Part shown: positions 42,508 to 52,184 of the stretch, one piece after another
Numbering within the stretch: the stretch's first letter is position 1
Layout: each line of letters starts with the position of its first letter
Origin: Leisingera daeponensis DSM 23529
Lineage (GTDB): Bacteria > Pseudomonadota > Alphaproteobacteria > Rhodobacterales > Rhodobacteraceae
Direction: 5' to 3'
DNA length: 64,000 nucleotides
NCBI RefSeq assembly: GCF_000473145.1
Contig: NZ_KI421500.1
Coordinates: forward strand, 1,947,725-2,011,724
Notes under the pieces: model-generated
Told to the model about the DNA's origin: nothing
Databases searched by the model: none
Seen by the model: the letters and a program-made list of their open reading frames with translations, nothing else
Program-made: the position numbers and the translations under genes

Positions 42508-44124
42508 TCAGATCCGCGCCACGCCAAAGCTGTTGGGGTTCAGCTGCCGCGCCCGCGCCTCCTGGCAGGTTTGCAGGCAGAAGCCGAGCACCGCCCGGGT
42601 GTCGCGCGGGTCGATCATCCCCATGTCCAGCACCCGCCCCGAGGTGTAGAAGGCATCCGATTGCCGGTCGAAATGCGCAGTGATCTTTGCGCGCTGCCCC
42701 GCCAGCCGCGCCTCGTCCGCCTCCACGCCCTTGCGTTCGGCCGTGCGCCGGGCGACCTGCTCCATCGTCAGCGCCGCCTGCGCGCCGCCCATCACCCCGG
42801 TCATCGCATTGGGCCAGGTGAACAGGAAATCGGCCCCGAAGGCATAGCCGCACATGCCGTAATTCCCCGCCCCGAAGCTGGCCCCGGTATAAAGGGCGAT
42901 CTTCGGCACCCGCAGATTGGTCACCGCCTGGATCATCTTGGCGCCGTGCTTGATCATGCCCGCACGCTCTGAGGCGGTGCCGACCATGTAACCGGTGGTG
43001 TTGTTCAAAAAGACAACCGGCGTGCCGGCCTGGTCCATCGCCTGCAGGAAATGCGTGGCCTTGGCCGCCCCGTCCGGGTCCAGCGGGCCGTTGTTGCCGA
43101 GCAGGCCAACCGGCTGCCCCATGACCCGCGCCTGCAGGCAGAGCGTCGCCGGACCGAAATCCGGCTTGAATTCGCGCAAGTCCGAGCCATCCGCGATCCG
43201 CGCCGCCACCTCCCGCATGTCGCAGGGGGTGCGGTAGTCGACCGGCACCACGCCCGCAATCTGATCAGGCGGCAGCACCGGCTCGGCGTAATCCGCCAGC
43301 GCGGGCCCGCAGGGTGTCCAGCCCAGCCCGGCCACCACCTCGCGGGCGATTTCGATGCCATGGGCGTCATTTGCGGCCAGATACTCCACCAGGCCTGTGG
43401 TTGCGGCATGCATCTCCGCGCCGCCGAGGTCCGCGTCCTGCGCCGTCTCGCCGGTCGCCGCCTGCACCAGCGCCGCGCCCGCCAGCATTGCCATGCCGTT
43501 GCCCCGGACCCCGATCACATAATCCGACAGCCCCGGCTGATAGGCCCCGCCCGCGGTGGAGGCGCCATGCAGCACCGTGATCACCGGAATGCCCGCCGCC
43601 GACAGCCGCGCCAGCCCCGCGAACATGCCGCCGCCATGCGCCCAAAGCTCCACCGTGTAGCGCATCAGGTCAGCCCCGGCGCTTTCCACCAGATGGATGA
43701 AGGGCAGCTTCTGCCGCTCGGCGATGGCGATCGCGCCCAGCGCCTTGTCCACCGATTTCTGCGTCATCGCCCCCGCATTGATCCCGGCATCATCGGCAAA
43801 GACCATCGCCCGCACGCCCTCGACATACCCGATCCCCAGGATGATCGAGGCGCCGGGGATCGAGGTGTCCGGGTCCGGATCATCCACCAGGTAGGAGGCC
43901 ATGTTGTACAGTTCCAGGAACGGCAGCCCAGGGTCCAGCAGTGCCGAGACCCGCTCCCGCGGCGACAGCTGCCCGCGCTTGTCGAAGACCGGGCGGCGTT
44001 CTTCGGATTTCGCTGCCGCGCGGGCTTCCAAATCGCGCATTCGCTTGACCAGCGCCAGCATGTCTTCGCGGTTTCGGGCGAAGGTTTCGCTGTCCGGGCT
44101 GATTTTGGTCTGGAATTCACTCAT
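42508..44124 (-). CDS. acyl-CoA carboxylase carboxyltransferase subunit
   Basis: The 538-residue beta subunit has carboxyltransferase halves with R-G-Q-L-S-P-R-E-R near 55, the oxyanion-hole loops G-A-S-T-A-G-G-A-Y near 187 and T-G-A-S-F-G-A-G-N-Y-G-M near 424, and N-N-T-T-G-Y-M-V-G near 375. It resembles AtuC/LiuB type enzymes. The start at 44124 is preceded by AAGCAG. It lies between atuA-like and biotin-carboxylase genes in one operon. Confidence 0.93.
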   Translation of the reverse strand: MSEFQTKISPDSETFARNREDMLALVKRMRDLEARAAAKSEERRPVFDKRGQLSPRERVSALLDPGLPFLELYNMASYLVDDPDPDTSIPGASIILGIGYVEGVRAMVFADDAGINAGAMTQKSVDKALGAIAIAERQKLPFIHLVESAGADLMRYTVELWAHGGGMFAGLARLSAAGIPVITVLHGASTAGGAYQPGLSDYVIGVRGNGMAMLAGAALVQAATGETAQDADLGGAEMHAATTGLVEYLAANDAHGIEIAREVVAGLGWTPCGPALADYAEPVLPPDQIAGVVPVDYRTPCDMREVAARIADGSDLREFKPDFGPATLCLQARVMGQPVGLLGNNGPLDPDGAAKATHFLQAMDQAGTPVVFLNNTTGYMVGTASERAGMIKHGAKMIQAVTNLRVPKIALYTGASFGAGNYGMCGYAFGADFLFTWPNAMTGVMGGAQAALTMEQVARRTAERKGVEADEARLAGQRAKITAHFDRQSDAFYTSGRVLDMGMIDPRDTRAVLGFCLQTCQEARARQLNPNSFGVARI

Positions 44125-44161
44125 GAACTGCTTTCCCAATTGGCCTTCCGCCCGGCGCACA

Positions 44162-45949
44162 TCATACCGCTGCCTCCAGCAAGTCCGCATCCACCCGCAC
44201 CGGCACCGCCAGCAGCAATTGCGCATAGCCCTTGGCCTGCGGATCATTGCGCAAGGACGACGTGCCGCCGCCGCCCAGCGCGCCGTGCAGCAGAATGTTC
44301 ATCGCGTGGCTGCCGGGCAGATAAAACCGCTCCATCCGCCCGTCCCAGAAATGCCCGAACACCCGGCGCAGATGAGTTTCGCTCAGCGCCTCCCAGATCC
44401 AGGGCATCACCTCCGGCCGGCGCGCGATGACGCCGATATTGGCGATGTCGCCCTTGTCGCCGCTGCGCGCCCAGGCGAGGCGGATCAAGGGGACCTCCGC
44501 CAGCCGCTTCGCCTGCGGCACCGGCGGCGGCGCAGGCGGCTCCGCCGTCTGCACCGGGATACCCGCCGCCGCAGGCACAGCGCAGGTGCCCGCCGCATCC
44601 CGCACGGTCACGGGCACCTCTGCCTTGGGCAGCAGGCAGGAAAACAAGGCCAGAACCGGCGACGGCCGGGGCCGCGCGCCTGCAAACCCGCTAAGCCCCG
44701 GCGGCGCCGACAGGCCGAGGCCCACTGCCTCCTTCAGGAACACGCCCACTCCCCTGGCCTCCGGATGGCGCACTGCGATCTTGGCGGCCAACTCCCGCGC
44801 GGGCTCGCTCTGCCGCAGCCCGCCGAACTGGCTTTCGCTGCCGATCAGCTCGATGTTCACATCGCTGAAATCCGGCAGCTTCATGCGCCGCAGAACCTCC
44901 CGCGACCGGGCCAGCGCCGCCTTGGCAAAGGCCCGCGCCTTGGCTTCGGCATCGAGGCCGTAGAAGGTAAAGTAATGGCCGCTTCGAAAACCGTCCTGCC
45001 AGGTGATGCAGGTCTTATACGCACCCGGCACCCCGCGCCCTCTGGCGCCGGCCACCCGCACCCGGTCCGGCCCGGTCTCCGTCACCGTGACGGCAGAGAA
45101 ATCGCAGACCACATCCGGCAGCACGTAGGCCTGCGGATCGCCGGTCTCATACAGCAGCTGCTCCGCCACCGTCGCGCGGGAGACCAAGCCGCCGGTGCCC
45201 GCGGGCTTGGTCACCTCAAACGAACCATCCGCGCAGATCTCCGCTATGGGGTAACCGATCGCGGCCATGCCCGCAGCCGCCGCCTGCCAGTCGGTGAAGT
45301 TGCCGCCGGTCGCCTGCGGCCCGCACTCCAGGATATGGCCCGCCAGGCTGCCGCCCGCCAGCCGGTCCAGGTCCGCCGCCCCCCAGCCGAAGCGGTGGAT
45401 GCAGGCCGCCAGCGTCACCGCGCTGTCCACGCAGCGCCCGGTCACCACAATGTCCGCGCCGCGGTCCAGGGCTGCGGCAATGGGAAAGGCGCCGAGATAG
45501 GCGTTGATGCTGGCGATCTCCTCCAGCGGCGGAAACGGCGCGCCGGTGAACATATCCTCGGGCGCGGCCGCCGCCAGCTCCGCCGCGCGTCCAAGCAGGT
45601 CGTCGCCTTCGACCACCGCCACCTTCAGTTCCAGCCCCTGCGCAGCGATCTCCTGCCGCAGGGCCGCGGCGCAGGCCTGCGGGTTGACGCCGCCCGCGTT
45701 GGAGATGACCCGCACCCCCTGCCGGGCGATCTCCGCCAGGTTCGGTGCCATCGCCGCGGTCACGAAATCTGTTGCATAGCCCGCCTGCGGATCCTTTGCC
45801 CGCGCCCGCGCCAGCACCGCCATGGTGATCTCGGCCAGGTAATCATAGACGAGGACATCCAAGCCCCCCGCCGCCAGCAGCTGCGGCGTGGCCAGGGCGG
45901 CCTCCCCCCAGAACCCGGCAGCGCCGCCGATGCGCAGTCCTTGTGGCAT
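44162..45949 (-). CDS. AtuA family protein (DUF1446)
   Basis: The 595-residue protein has an N-terminal DUF1446 domain (R-I-G-G-A-A-G-F-W-G near 6, V-I-S-N-A-G-G-V-N near 80, D-I-V-V-T-G-R-C-V-D-S near 165). A C-terminal ferredoxin-fold AtuA-like domain follows from about 490 (A-R-S-G-D-K-G-D-I-A-N-I-G-V). A proline-rich linker lies between them (about 465-480). AtuA is needed for acyclic terpene use in Pseudomonas, with unknown chemistry. GGGGAGGA precedes the ATG. It is the first gene of the carboxylase operon. Other atu genes are not present. Confidence 0.9.
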   Translation of the reverse strand: MPQGLRIGGAAGFWGEAALATPQLLAAGGLDVLVYDYLAEITMAVLARARAKDPQAGYATDFVTAAMAPNLAEIARQGVRVISNAGGVNPQACAAALRQEIAAQGLELKVAVVEGDDLLGRAAELAAAAPEDMFTGAPFPPLEEIASINAYLGAFPIAAALDRGADIVVTGRCVDSAVTLAACIHRFGWGAADLDRLAGGSLAGHILECGPQATGGNFTDWQAAAAGMAAIGYPIAEICADGSFEVTKPAGTGGLVSRATVAEQLLYETGDPQAYVLPDVVCDFSAVTVTETGPDRVRVAGARGRGVPGAYKTCITWQDGFRSGHYFTFYGLDAEAKARAFAKAALARSREVLRRMKLPDFSDVNIELIGSESQFGGLRQSEPARELAAKIAVRHPEARGVGVFLKEAVGLGLSAPPGLSGFAGARPRPSPVLALFSCLLPKAEVPVTVRDAAGTCAVPAAAGIPVQTAEPPAPPPVPQAKRLAEVPLIRLAWARSGDKGDIANIGVIARRPEVMPWIWEALSETHLRRVFGHFWDGRMERFYLPGSHAMNILLHGALGGGGTSSLRNDPQAKGYAQLLLAVPVRVDADLLEAAV

Positions 45950-46171
45950 TGCTCCTCCCCTTGGCCGCCATCCGGTGCACAGCATACACGGATTTGCCCG
46001 CAAACGGCGGCCCCCTGCTGCCAGCCTGACCGCCAAGGCCTTGGCCTTGCAACTGTAACCCCGCGTTCGCTGCGGCAGCGGGGGCGTTCCGCCCCAACAC
46101 GTTACAGAATTTTCAAAGGTGAAAGTTTCAGGTTACATTTCACTTGCCGCGAATCATCTTCCGGCGTAATA

Positions 46172-46187
46172 CCGACCCAACGGTCGG
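46172..46187. promoter_or_regulatory. candidate PaaR/TetR operator upstream of the paa operon
   Basis: A perfect inverted repeat CCGACC, four-base spacer CAAC, GGTCGG lies 37 bases before the thiolase start. TetR-family PaaR sites contain a GACC-n-GGTC dyad of this kind. No tetR gene is in the window. Confidence 0.55.
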
Positions 46188-46223
46188 CTTATCCCGCCGC
46201 CGCCACAGGAGACGCGAACACCC

Positions 46224-47426
46224 ATGGATGCTTTCATCTGCGATGCCACCCGCACCCCGATCGGCCGCTACGGCGGCGCGCTGAGCCAGGTGCGTACCGA
46301 TGATCTTGCCGCCCTGCCGATTGCCGCGCTCGCCGCGCGCAACCCGGACGTGGACTGGGGCTCCCTTGACGATGTGATCTTTGGCGATGCCAACCAGGCC
46401 GGTGAAAGCAACCGCAACGTGGCCCGCATGGCGGCGCTGCTGGCGGGCCTGCCCACCTCTGTGCCCGGCACCACCATCAACCGTCTCTGCGCCTCCGGCA
46501 TGGATGCGGTCGGCATGGCGTCCCGCGGGATCAAGGCGGGCGACTATGACATGGCCATCGCCGGCGGCGTCGAAAGCATGAGCCGCGCGCCCTTCGTGAT
46601 GCCCAAGGCAACTTCTGCCTTCACCCGCGCCAATGCGGTTTACGACACCACCATCGGCTGGCGCTTCGTGAACAAGAAAATGCACGAGTTGTACGGCACC
46701 GACTCGATGCCGCAGACCGCCGACAACGTGGCCGACGACTACGGCGTCTCCCGCGAGGATCAGGACGCATTCGCCGCCCGCAGCCAGGCCCGCTGGGCCG
46801 CCGCGCATGAGGCCGGCATCTTCAAGGACGAAATCACCCCGGTCACCATCCCGCAGCGCAAGGGCGATGATCTGGTGGTGGACACCGATGAACACCCCCG
46901 CCCCGGCACCTCGGCAGAGAAGCTGGCGGGCCTCAAGGGCGTCAACGGCCCGGACAAGACCGTGACCGCAGGCAATGCGTCCGGCGTCAACGACGGTGCC
47001 GCAGCGATCCTGATGGCGAATGAAGCGGCTGCGGCGAAGAACGGTCTGAAACCGATGGCCCGCATCGTCGGCATGGCCGCCGCAGGCGTCGAGCCGCGCA
47101 TCATGGGCATCGGTCCGGTGCCCGCCACCCGCAAGGTTCTGGCCCGCACCGGCCTGACCATCGAACAGATGGACGTGATCGAACTGAACGAGGCGTTTGC
47201 CAGCCAAGGCCTTGCGACACTGCGCGAGCTTGGCCTTCCGGACGATGCGCCCCATGTTAATCCCAATGGCGGTGCCATTGCACTGGGCCACCCGCTCGGC
47301 ATGTCCGGCGCGCGGCTGGTGCTGACCGCCGCCTACCAACTGCAGCGCACCGGCGGGCGTTACGCGCTCTGCACCATGTGCGTCGGCGTCGGACAGGGCA
47401 CCGCCCTGATCCTCGAACGCGTTTAA
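46224..47426 (+). CDS. 3-oxoadipyl-CoA thiolase
   Basis: The 400-residue thiolase has the nucleophile Cys in N-R-L-C-A-S-G-M near 90, N-E-A-F-A near 331, G-H-P-L-G-M-S-G near 358, and the C-terminal Cys in C-V-G-V-G-Q-G near 389. Its length and the L-D-A-V-like N-terminus M-D-A-F-I-C-D-A-T-R-T-P match PaaJ/PcaF. The start has CAGGAG ten bases upstream. It heads the paa operon, where it would cleave 3-oxoadipyl-CoA to succinyl-CoA and acetyl-CoA. Confidence 0.93.
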   Translation: MDAFICDATRTPIGRYGGALSQVRTDDLAALPIAALAARNPDVDWGSLDDVIFGDANQAGESNRNVARMAALLAGLPTSVPGTTINRLCASGMDAVGMASRGIKAGDYDMAIAGGVESMSRAPFVMPKATSAFTRANAVYDTTIGWRFVNKKMHELYGTDSMPQTADNVADDYGVSREDQDAFAARSQARWAAAHEAGIFKDEITPVTIPQRKGDDLVVDTDEHPRPGTSAEKLAGLKGVNGPDKTVTAGNASGVNDGAAAILMANEAAAAKNGLKPMARIVGMAAAGVEPRIMGIGPVPATRKVLARTGLTIEQMDVIELNEAFASQGLATLRELGLPDDAPHVNPNGGAIALGHPLGMSGARLVLTAAYQLQRTGGRYALCTMCVGVGQGTALILERV

Positions 47427-47450
47427 CGAAACCCTGAGGAGGTCCCAGAC

Positions 47451-48428
47451 ATGTATGCTCAGATGGTCCAATCCGAAGCGACCCAGGACGATCCGGAAAA
47501 GCTGGCCGCCTTTCAGGCCCGCATTGATGCCGGAGAAAAGATCGAACCCAAGGACTGGATGCCCGAAGGCTACCGCAAGACGCTGATCCGCCAGATCGGC
47601 CAGCACGCCCATTCGGAAATCGTCGGCCAGCTGCCCGAGGGCAACTGGATCACCCGCGCCCCCACGCTGGAGCGCAAGGCGATCCTGCTCGCCAAGGTGC
47701 AGGATGAGGCAGGCCACGGCCTGTACCTTTACTGCGCGGCGGAGACCATGGGCGTGTCGCGCGACGAGCTCACCGAAATGCTGCTTGATGGGCGCATGAA
47801 ATACTCCTCGATCTTCAACTACCCGACGCTGAACTGGGCCGACATCGGTGCAGTCGGCTGGCTGGTGGATGGCGCGGCGATCATGAACCAGGTGCCGCTG
47901 CAGCGGACCTCGTTCGGCCCCTATTCCCGCGCGATGATCCGCATCTGCAAGGAAGAAAGCTTCCACGCCCGCCAGGGGTTCGACGCTATCCGCAAGATGG
48001 CCGAGGGCACGCCTGCTCAAAAGAAAATGGCGCAGGATGCGGTCAACCGGCTGTGGTTCCCGGCGCTGATGATGTTCGGCCCGTCCGACAAGGACTCGGT
48101 CCATTCCGCCCAGTCGATGGCCTGGAAGATCAAGATCAACACCAACGACGAGCTGCGCCAGAAATTCGTCGACCAGACGGTGCCGCAGATCGAATTCCTC
48201 GGTCTCGACCTGCCGGACCCCACGATCAAGTGGAACGAGGAGCGCGGCCATTACGACTACAGCGACCCGGACTGGTCGGAGTTCTTCGACGTGATCCAGG
48301 GCAACGGCCCCTGCAACGTCGACCGGCTCGCCGCCCGCAACAAGGCCTGGGACGACGGTGCCTGGGTCCGCGACGGCCTGCTGGCCCACGCCAGGAAGAA
48401 AGCCGCGCGCCAGCACGCCGCCGAGTAA
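47451..48428 (+). CDS. paaA: 1,2-phenylacetyl-CoA epoxidase, catalytic subunit A
   Basis: The 325-residue di-iron oxygenase subunit has ferritin-like helices with iron ligands in K-V-Q-D-E-A-G-H-G near 79 and K-E-E-S-F-H-A-R-Q near 170. With PaaB, PaaC, PaaD and PaaE it makes the ring 1,2-epoxide of phenylacetyl-CoA. GAGGAGGTC lies before the start. It follows the thiolase by 24 bases. Confidence 0.96.
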   Translation: MYAQMVQSEATQDDPEKLAAFQARIDAGEKIEPKDWMPEGYRKTLIRQIGQHAHSEIVGQLPEGNWITRAPTLERKAILLAKVQDEAGHGLYLYCAAETMGVSRDELTEMLLDGRMKYSSIFNYPTLNWADIGAVGWLVDGAAIMNQVPLQRTSFGPYSRAMIRICKEESFHARQGFDAIRKMAEGTPAQKKMAQDAVNRLWFPALMMFGPSDKDSVHSAQSMAWKIKINTNDELRQKFVDQTVPQIEFLGLDLPDPTIKWNEERGHYDYSDPDWSEFFDVIQGNGPCNVDRLAARNKAWDDGAWVRDGLLAHARKKAARQHAAE

Positions 48429-48502
48429 CCCCAAGCATTCCGGCGCTCCGCTCCCCTGCCGGGACCCGGCGCAGCGCCCCCTCAGCCAGGAGGATTTGAG
48501 AC

Positions 48503-48787
48503 ATGAAAAACGAATGGCCCCTCTGGGAAATCTTCATCCGCGGCCAGCACGGGATGAGCCACCGCCACGTCGGCTCGCTGCATGCGCCGGACGCCGAAAT
48601 GGCGATCAAGAACGCCCGCGACGTCTATACCCGCCGCAACGAAGGCGTGTCGATCTGGGTGGTCGAGGCGAACCACATCGCCGCCTCCTCGCCCAGCGAC
48701 AAGGGCCCGCTCTATGAGCCGTCCGAGTCGAAGGTCTACCGCCACCCGACCTTCTTCGACATCCCCGAAGAAGTGGGGGCAATGTAA
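48503..48787 (+). CDS. paaB: 1,2-phenylacetyl-CoA epoxidase, subunit B
   Basis: The 94-residue protein matches PaaB: W-P-L-W-E-I-F-I-R near the N-terminus, H-V-G-S-L-H-A-P-D near 23, and Y-T-R-R-N-E-G-V-S-I-W-V near 44. It is a small structural subunit joining the catalytic PaaAC pairs. AGGAGGA lies eight bases upstream. Its stop overlaps the paaC start by one base (TAATG). Confidence 0.96.
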   Translation: MKNEWPLWEIFIRGQHGMSHRHVGSLHAPDAEMAIKNARDVYTRRNEGVSIWVVEANHIAASSPSDKGPLYEPSESKVYRHPTFFDIPEEVGAM

Positions 48788-49548
48788 TGACCCGCGACGA
48801 CGCATTTACCCAGTTCCTGCTGCGGATGGGGGACAACACCCTGATCCTCGGCCACCGGGTCAGTGAATGGTGCGGCCACGCGCCGGTGCTGGAAGAGGAC
48901 ATCGCGCTGGCCAACACCGCGCTGGACCTGATCGGCCAGACCCAGATGTGGCTTGGCCTTGCCGGTGAAGTGCAGGGCGAAGGCAAATCCGCCGACGACC
49001 TCGCCTTCCTGCGCGACGCCTGGGATTTCCGCAACGTGCTGCTGTGCGAGGTGCCCAACGGCGACTTCGGCCGCACCCTGATGCGCCAGTTCCTGTTCGA
49101 CGCCTGGCATTCGATCCAGTTGGGCCGGCTGATGAAATCCTCGGACGAGCGGGTCGCCGCAATTGCCGAGAAGGCCTCGAAAGAGGTGGCCTATCATCTG
49201 GAGCGTTCCGCCGACACCGTGGTCGGCCTGGGCGACGGCACCGAGGAAAGCCACCGGCGGATGCAGGAGGCGCTGGACTATCTGTGGCCCTATGTGGGCG
49301 AGATGTTCCAGTCGGACGAGACCGACGCCGAAATGGTCAAGGCAGGCATCGCGCCCGACCCGGCGAGCCTGCGCGAAGAATACGACGCGTTGATCTCCCG
49401 CATCCTGAGCGATGCGACCTTGACCGTTCCGGACAGCAGCTTTGCCCACAAGGGCGGCCGCACCGGTGCAATGCATACCGAGCACCTGGGCCATCTGCTG
49501 ACCCAGATGCAATGGCTGCAGCGCGCCTATCCCGGCGCCAAGTGGTAA
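48787..49548 (+). CDS. paaC: 1,2-phenylacetyl-CoA epoxidase, structural subunit C
   Basis: The 253-residue ferritin-fold protein matches PaaC: L-R-M-G-D-N-T-L-I-L-G-H-R-V-S-E-W at 10-26 and W-D-F-R-N-V-L-L-C-E near 79. PaaC supports PaaA but does not bind the catalytic di-iron centre. It is translationally coupled to paaB. Confidence 0.95.
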   Translation: MTRDDAFTQFLLRMGDNTLILGHRVSEWCGHAPVLEEDIALANTALDLIGQTQMWLGLAGEVQGEGKSADDLAFLRDAWDFRNVLLCEVPNGDFGRTLMRQFLFDAWHSIQLGRLMKSSDERVAAIAEKASKEVAYHLERSADTVVGLGDGTEESHRRMQEALDYLWPYVGEMFQSDETDAEMVKAGIAPDPASLREEYDALISRILSDATLTVPDSSFAHKGGRTGAMHTEHLGHLLTQMQWLQRAYPGAKW

Positions 49549-49674
49549 GGCCGCGGCCAGCGAACTGAAGGCAACGCCCGTCACGAGCGGCGGGCGTTGG
49601 ACCCCCGCCCCGCGGGGGCGCAATGGGCGTTGCCCGGCGCACTGCCGGGCGGAACAGCCAATGAGGGTAACCGC

Positions 49675-50148
49675 ATGAGCCAAGTGACAACTCAGCCAAG
49701 CACTGACCAGATCTGGGAGTGGCTCGACGCCGTGCCGGATCCGGAAATCCCGGTGATCTCGGTCGTCGACCTCGGCATCGTCCGCGGTGTGGAATGGCAG
49801 GGCGAAACCCTGGTTGTTTCCGTCACCCCCACTTACTCGGGCTGCCCGGCGACCTCGATCATCAGCCTCGACATCGAGACTGCGCTGCGCAGCAAGGGGA
49901 TCGAAGACCTGAAGATCGAAACCCAGATCTCCCCCGCCTGGACCACCGACTGGCTGTCGGAAAAGGGCCGCGCCAAGCTGGAGGAGTTCGGCATCGCCCC
50001 GCCCCAGCCCGCGGGCGGCCCGGAAAAATGCCCGCGTTGCGGCAGCAAGAACCTCACCAAGGTCAGCCAGTTCGGCTCGACCCCCTGCAAGGCCCACTGG
50101 CGCTGCCAGGACTGCCTCGAACCTTTTGATTATTTCAAGTGCATCTGA
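49675..50148 (+). CDS. paaD: 1,2-phenylacetyl-CoA epoxidase, subunit D
   Basis: The 157-residue protein has an N-terminal MIP18/DUF59 domain (D-P-E-I-P-V-I-S-V-V-D-L-G-I-V near 22, T-Y-S-G-C-P-A near 60) and a C-terminal zinc-ribbon-like part (C-P-R-C-G near 120, C-Q-D-C-L near 146). It is needed to mature the Fe-containing epoxidase. ATG 49675 has GAGGG seven bases upstream. A GC-rich 126-base gap separates it from paaC. Confidence 0.94.
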   Translation: MSQVTTQPSTDQIWEWLDAVPDPEIPVISVVDLGIVRGVEWQGETLVVSVTPTYSGCPATSIISLDIETALRSKGIEDLKIETQISPAWTTDWLSEKGRAKLEEFGIAPPQPAGGPEKCPRCGSKNLTKVSQFGSTPCKAHWRCQDCLEPFDYFKCI

Positions 50149-50158
50149 GGAGACCCTG

Positions 50159-51232
50159 ATGGCGCGCTTTCACGACCTTGAAGTCACCGATGTCCGCAAG
50201 ACCATCCGCGATGCGGTGGTTGTCACCCTGAAGCCCGTGAACGGCGCGGCTGAGGAATTTGATTTCACCCAAGGCCAGTACCTGACCTTCCGCCGCGACT
50301 TCGACGGCGAGGAGCTGCGCCGCAGCTACTCGATCTGCGCGGGCAAGGGCGAAGGCATCCTGCAGGTCGGCATCAAACGCGTCGACGGCGGCGCGTTCTC
50401 GACCTGGGCCAACACCGAGCTTAAGGCCGGCGACACGCTGCAGGCGATGGCACCGACGGGCACCTTCTTCACCCCGCTCGATGCAGGTGCAGAGAAAAAC
50501 TACCTGGGCTTTGCCGGCGGCTCCGGCATCACGCCGGTGCTGTCGATCCTCAAGACCACGCTGGCGGCGGAGCCCAAATCCTCCTTCACGCTGGTCTACG
50601 CCAACAAGGGCGTGAACACGATCATGTTCCGCGAGGAGCTGGAGGATCTGAAAAACCTCTACATGGGCCGCTTCAACGTGATCCATATTCTGGAATCCGA
50701 CGCCCAGGAAATCGACCTGTTCACCGGCCTGGTGACAGAGGAGAAATGCGCTCAGCTTTTCAAGCATTGGATCGACATCGAAAACGTGGACACCGCCTTC
50801 ATCTGCGGCCCGGAGCCGATGATGCTGGGCATCGCCGCCGCCCTGCGCAATGCGGGGCTTGATGACAGCCAGATCAAGTTCGAACTGTTTGCCTCTGCCC
50901 AGCCGGGCCGGGCCAAGCGCAAGGCCGCCGCAACCGGTGCGGCCAGCAGCGCCAACCAGACCAAGGCGGCGATCACCCTGGACGGCGCCACTCAGACCAT
51001 CCAGATGGGCAAGGACATGACCCTCTTGGATGCGGCGCTGGAAAACGCGATGGACGCGCCCTATGCCTGCAAGGCGGGGGTGTGCTCCACATGCCGCTGC
51101 AAGGTGCTGGAAGGCGAGGTCGAGATGGTCGCCAACCACGCGCTGGAGGACTACGAGGTCGAAAAGGGCTATGTGCTGTCCTGCCAGGCCTATCCGGTGA
51201 CCGATACCGTCGTGGTCGATTACGACCAGTAA
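50159..51232 (+). CDS. paaE: 1,2-phenylacetyl-CoA epoxidase, reductase subunit E
   Basis: The 357-residue reductase has an FAD domain (R-R-S-Y-S-I-C-A near 58), an NAD(P) domain (G-G-S-G-I-T-P-V near 120, F-I-C-G-P-E-P-M near 220), and a C-terminal 2Fe-2S domain with C-K-A-G-V-C-S-T-C near 308. It passes electrons from NADPH to the PaaAC di-iron centre. GAGGAG lies seven bases upstream. Confidence 0.96.
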   Translation: MARFHDLEVTDVRKTIRDAVVVTLKPVNGAAEEFDFTQGQYLTFRRDFDGEELRRSYSICAGKGEGILQVGIKRVDGGAFSTWANTELKAGDTLQAMAPTGTFFTPLDAGAEKNYLGFAGGSGITPVLSILKTTLAAEPKSSFTLVYANKGVNTIMFREELEDLKNLYMGRFNVIHILESDAQEIDLFTGLVTEEKCAQLFKHWIDIENVDTAFICGPEPMMLGIAAALRNAGLDDSQIKFELFASAQPGRAKRKAAATGAASSANQTKAAITLDGATQTIQMGKDMTLLDAALENAMDAPYACKAGVCSTCRCKVLEGEVEMVANHALEDYEVEKGYVLSCQAYPVTDTVVVDYDQ

Positions 51233-51256
51233 AACCTGCCCGAGGGAGGAAAGATC

Positions 51257-52018
51257 ATGACTGACGAGATGAGCATCACCAGCTATCTGGCGCAGGGCGG
51301 CGTGCTAAGCAACCCGTCCAACGTGCCGCCGCGCTACCGCGCCGAGCTGATGAAGCTGATGGCGACCTTCGTCGACAGCGAACTGGCCGGGGCCGCGGGC
51401 TTTGCCGACATCATCAACGAAGGCCCCGGCATCAAGGCCCGTATCGCCGCGGCGCGGATCGTGCTGGAAAAGACCGACCACGCCGAGAAGGTGCTGCGGA
51501 TCATGGGCGACTTCGGCGCCGATACCGAGCGCTATGCCGACCATCACCCCTGGACCGCGCGGCTGGAGCGGGAGGCCGATATCGGCCAGAGCCGCACCAA
51601 GCACGACATGCGTCTGGCGGTGTTCAACTACCCGCTGGAAGGCTGGGCCGATGCGGTGGTGATGAACCTGCTGATGGGCCGCGCGGTGGCGCTGCAGCTG
51701 GAGGAGCTGAGCCATGTCTCCTACCAGCCGCTGGCCGAAGCCTTCCGCGCCATCCTGCCGGTGGAGACCCGGCACGCGGAGCTGGCCGAGGAAGGCCTGA
51801 TGGTGCTGGTCGAGGCCCAGGGCCCCGATGGGCTGCAGGAGCTGGTTGACTACTGGTGGCCGCGGGTCGCGGCCAGTTTCGGCCAGGAGGACTCCGAGAA
51901 ATTCGAAGGGCTGAAGGCCATGGGCCTGCGCCGCACCCCGAATGCGGATCTGAAGGCCCGCTGGCAGCAGGAGGCCGAGGCCATTCTGGGCAAGGCCGGC
52001 CTGAAACCGGCCGCCTGA
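51257..52018 (+). CDS. PaaA/PaaC-like phenylacetic acid catabolic protein
   Basis: The 253-residue ferritin-fold protein belongs to the phenylacetate-catabolic family (PF05138-like): E-L-A-G-A-A-G-F near 42, E-K-T-D-H-A-E-K-V near 74 (a D-H-A-E pair) and V-E-T-R-H-A-E-L near 174 (an R-H-A-E pair). The E/H positions look able to bind iron. It is an extra member beyond the five classical subunits, 24 bases after paaE with GAGGGAGG before the start. Its role is unknown; it may be an accessory or alternative di-iron subunit. Confidence 0.85.
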   Translation: MTDEMSITSYLAQGGVLSNPSNVPPRYRAELMKLMATFVDSELAGAAGFADIINEGPGIKARIAAARIVLEKTDHAEKVLRIMGDFGADTERYADHHPWTARLEREADIGQSRTKHDMRLAVFNYPLEGWADAVVMNLLMGRAVALQLEELSHVSYQPLAEAFRAILPVETRHAELAEEGLMVLVEAQGPDGLQELVDYWWPRVAASFGQEDSEKFEGLKAMGLRRTPNADLKARWQQEAEAILGKAGLKPAA

Positions 52019-52184
52019 TCCTCACCCGCAAAACTTTCGCCCGGGCCCGGCGCGCCTTGCGGCGCGTCCGGCGCGCAGCACCGCTGCGGCTGTGCAAATC
52101 CACAGGCACATGGTGCGGCGCTGCGGAATGGCAGCCGGGCCGCACAGCGGCCATATCTGCAGCACCAGACAGATGGAGGCTGCA

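Noticed and set aside
46140..48434. 764-codon minus-strand frame opposite thiolase and paaA
   Set aside because: Shadow frame; the plus strand carries unmistakable thiolase and PaaA.
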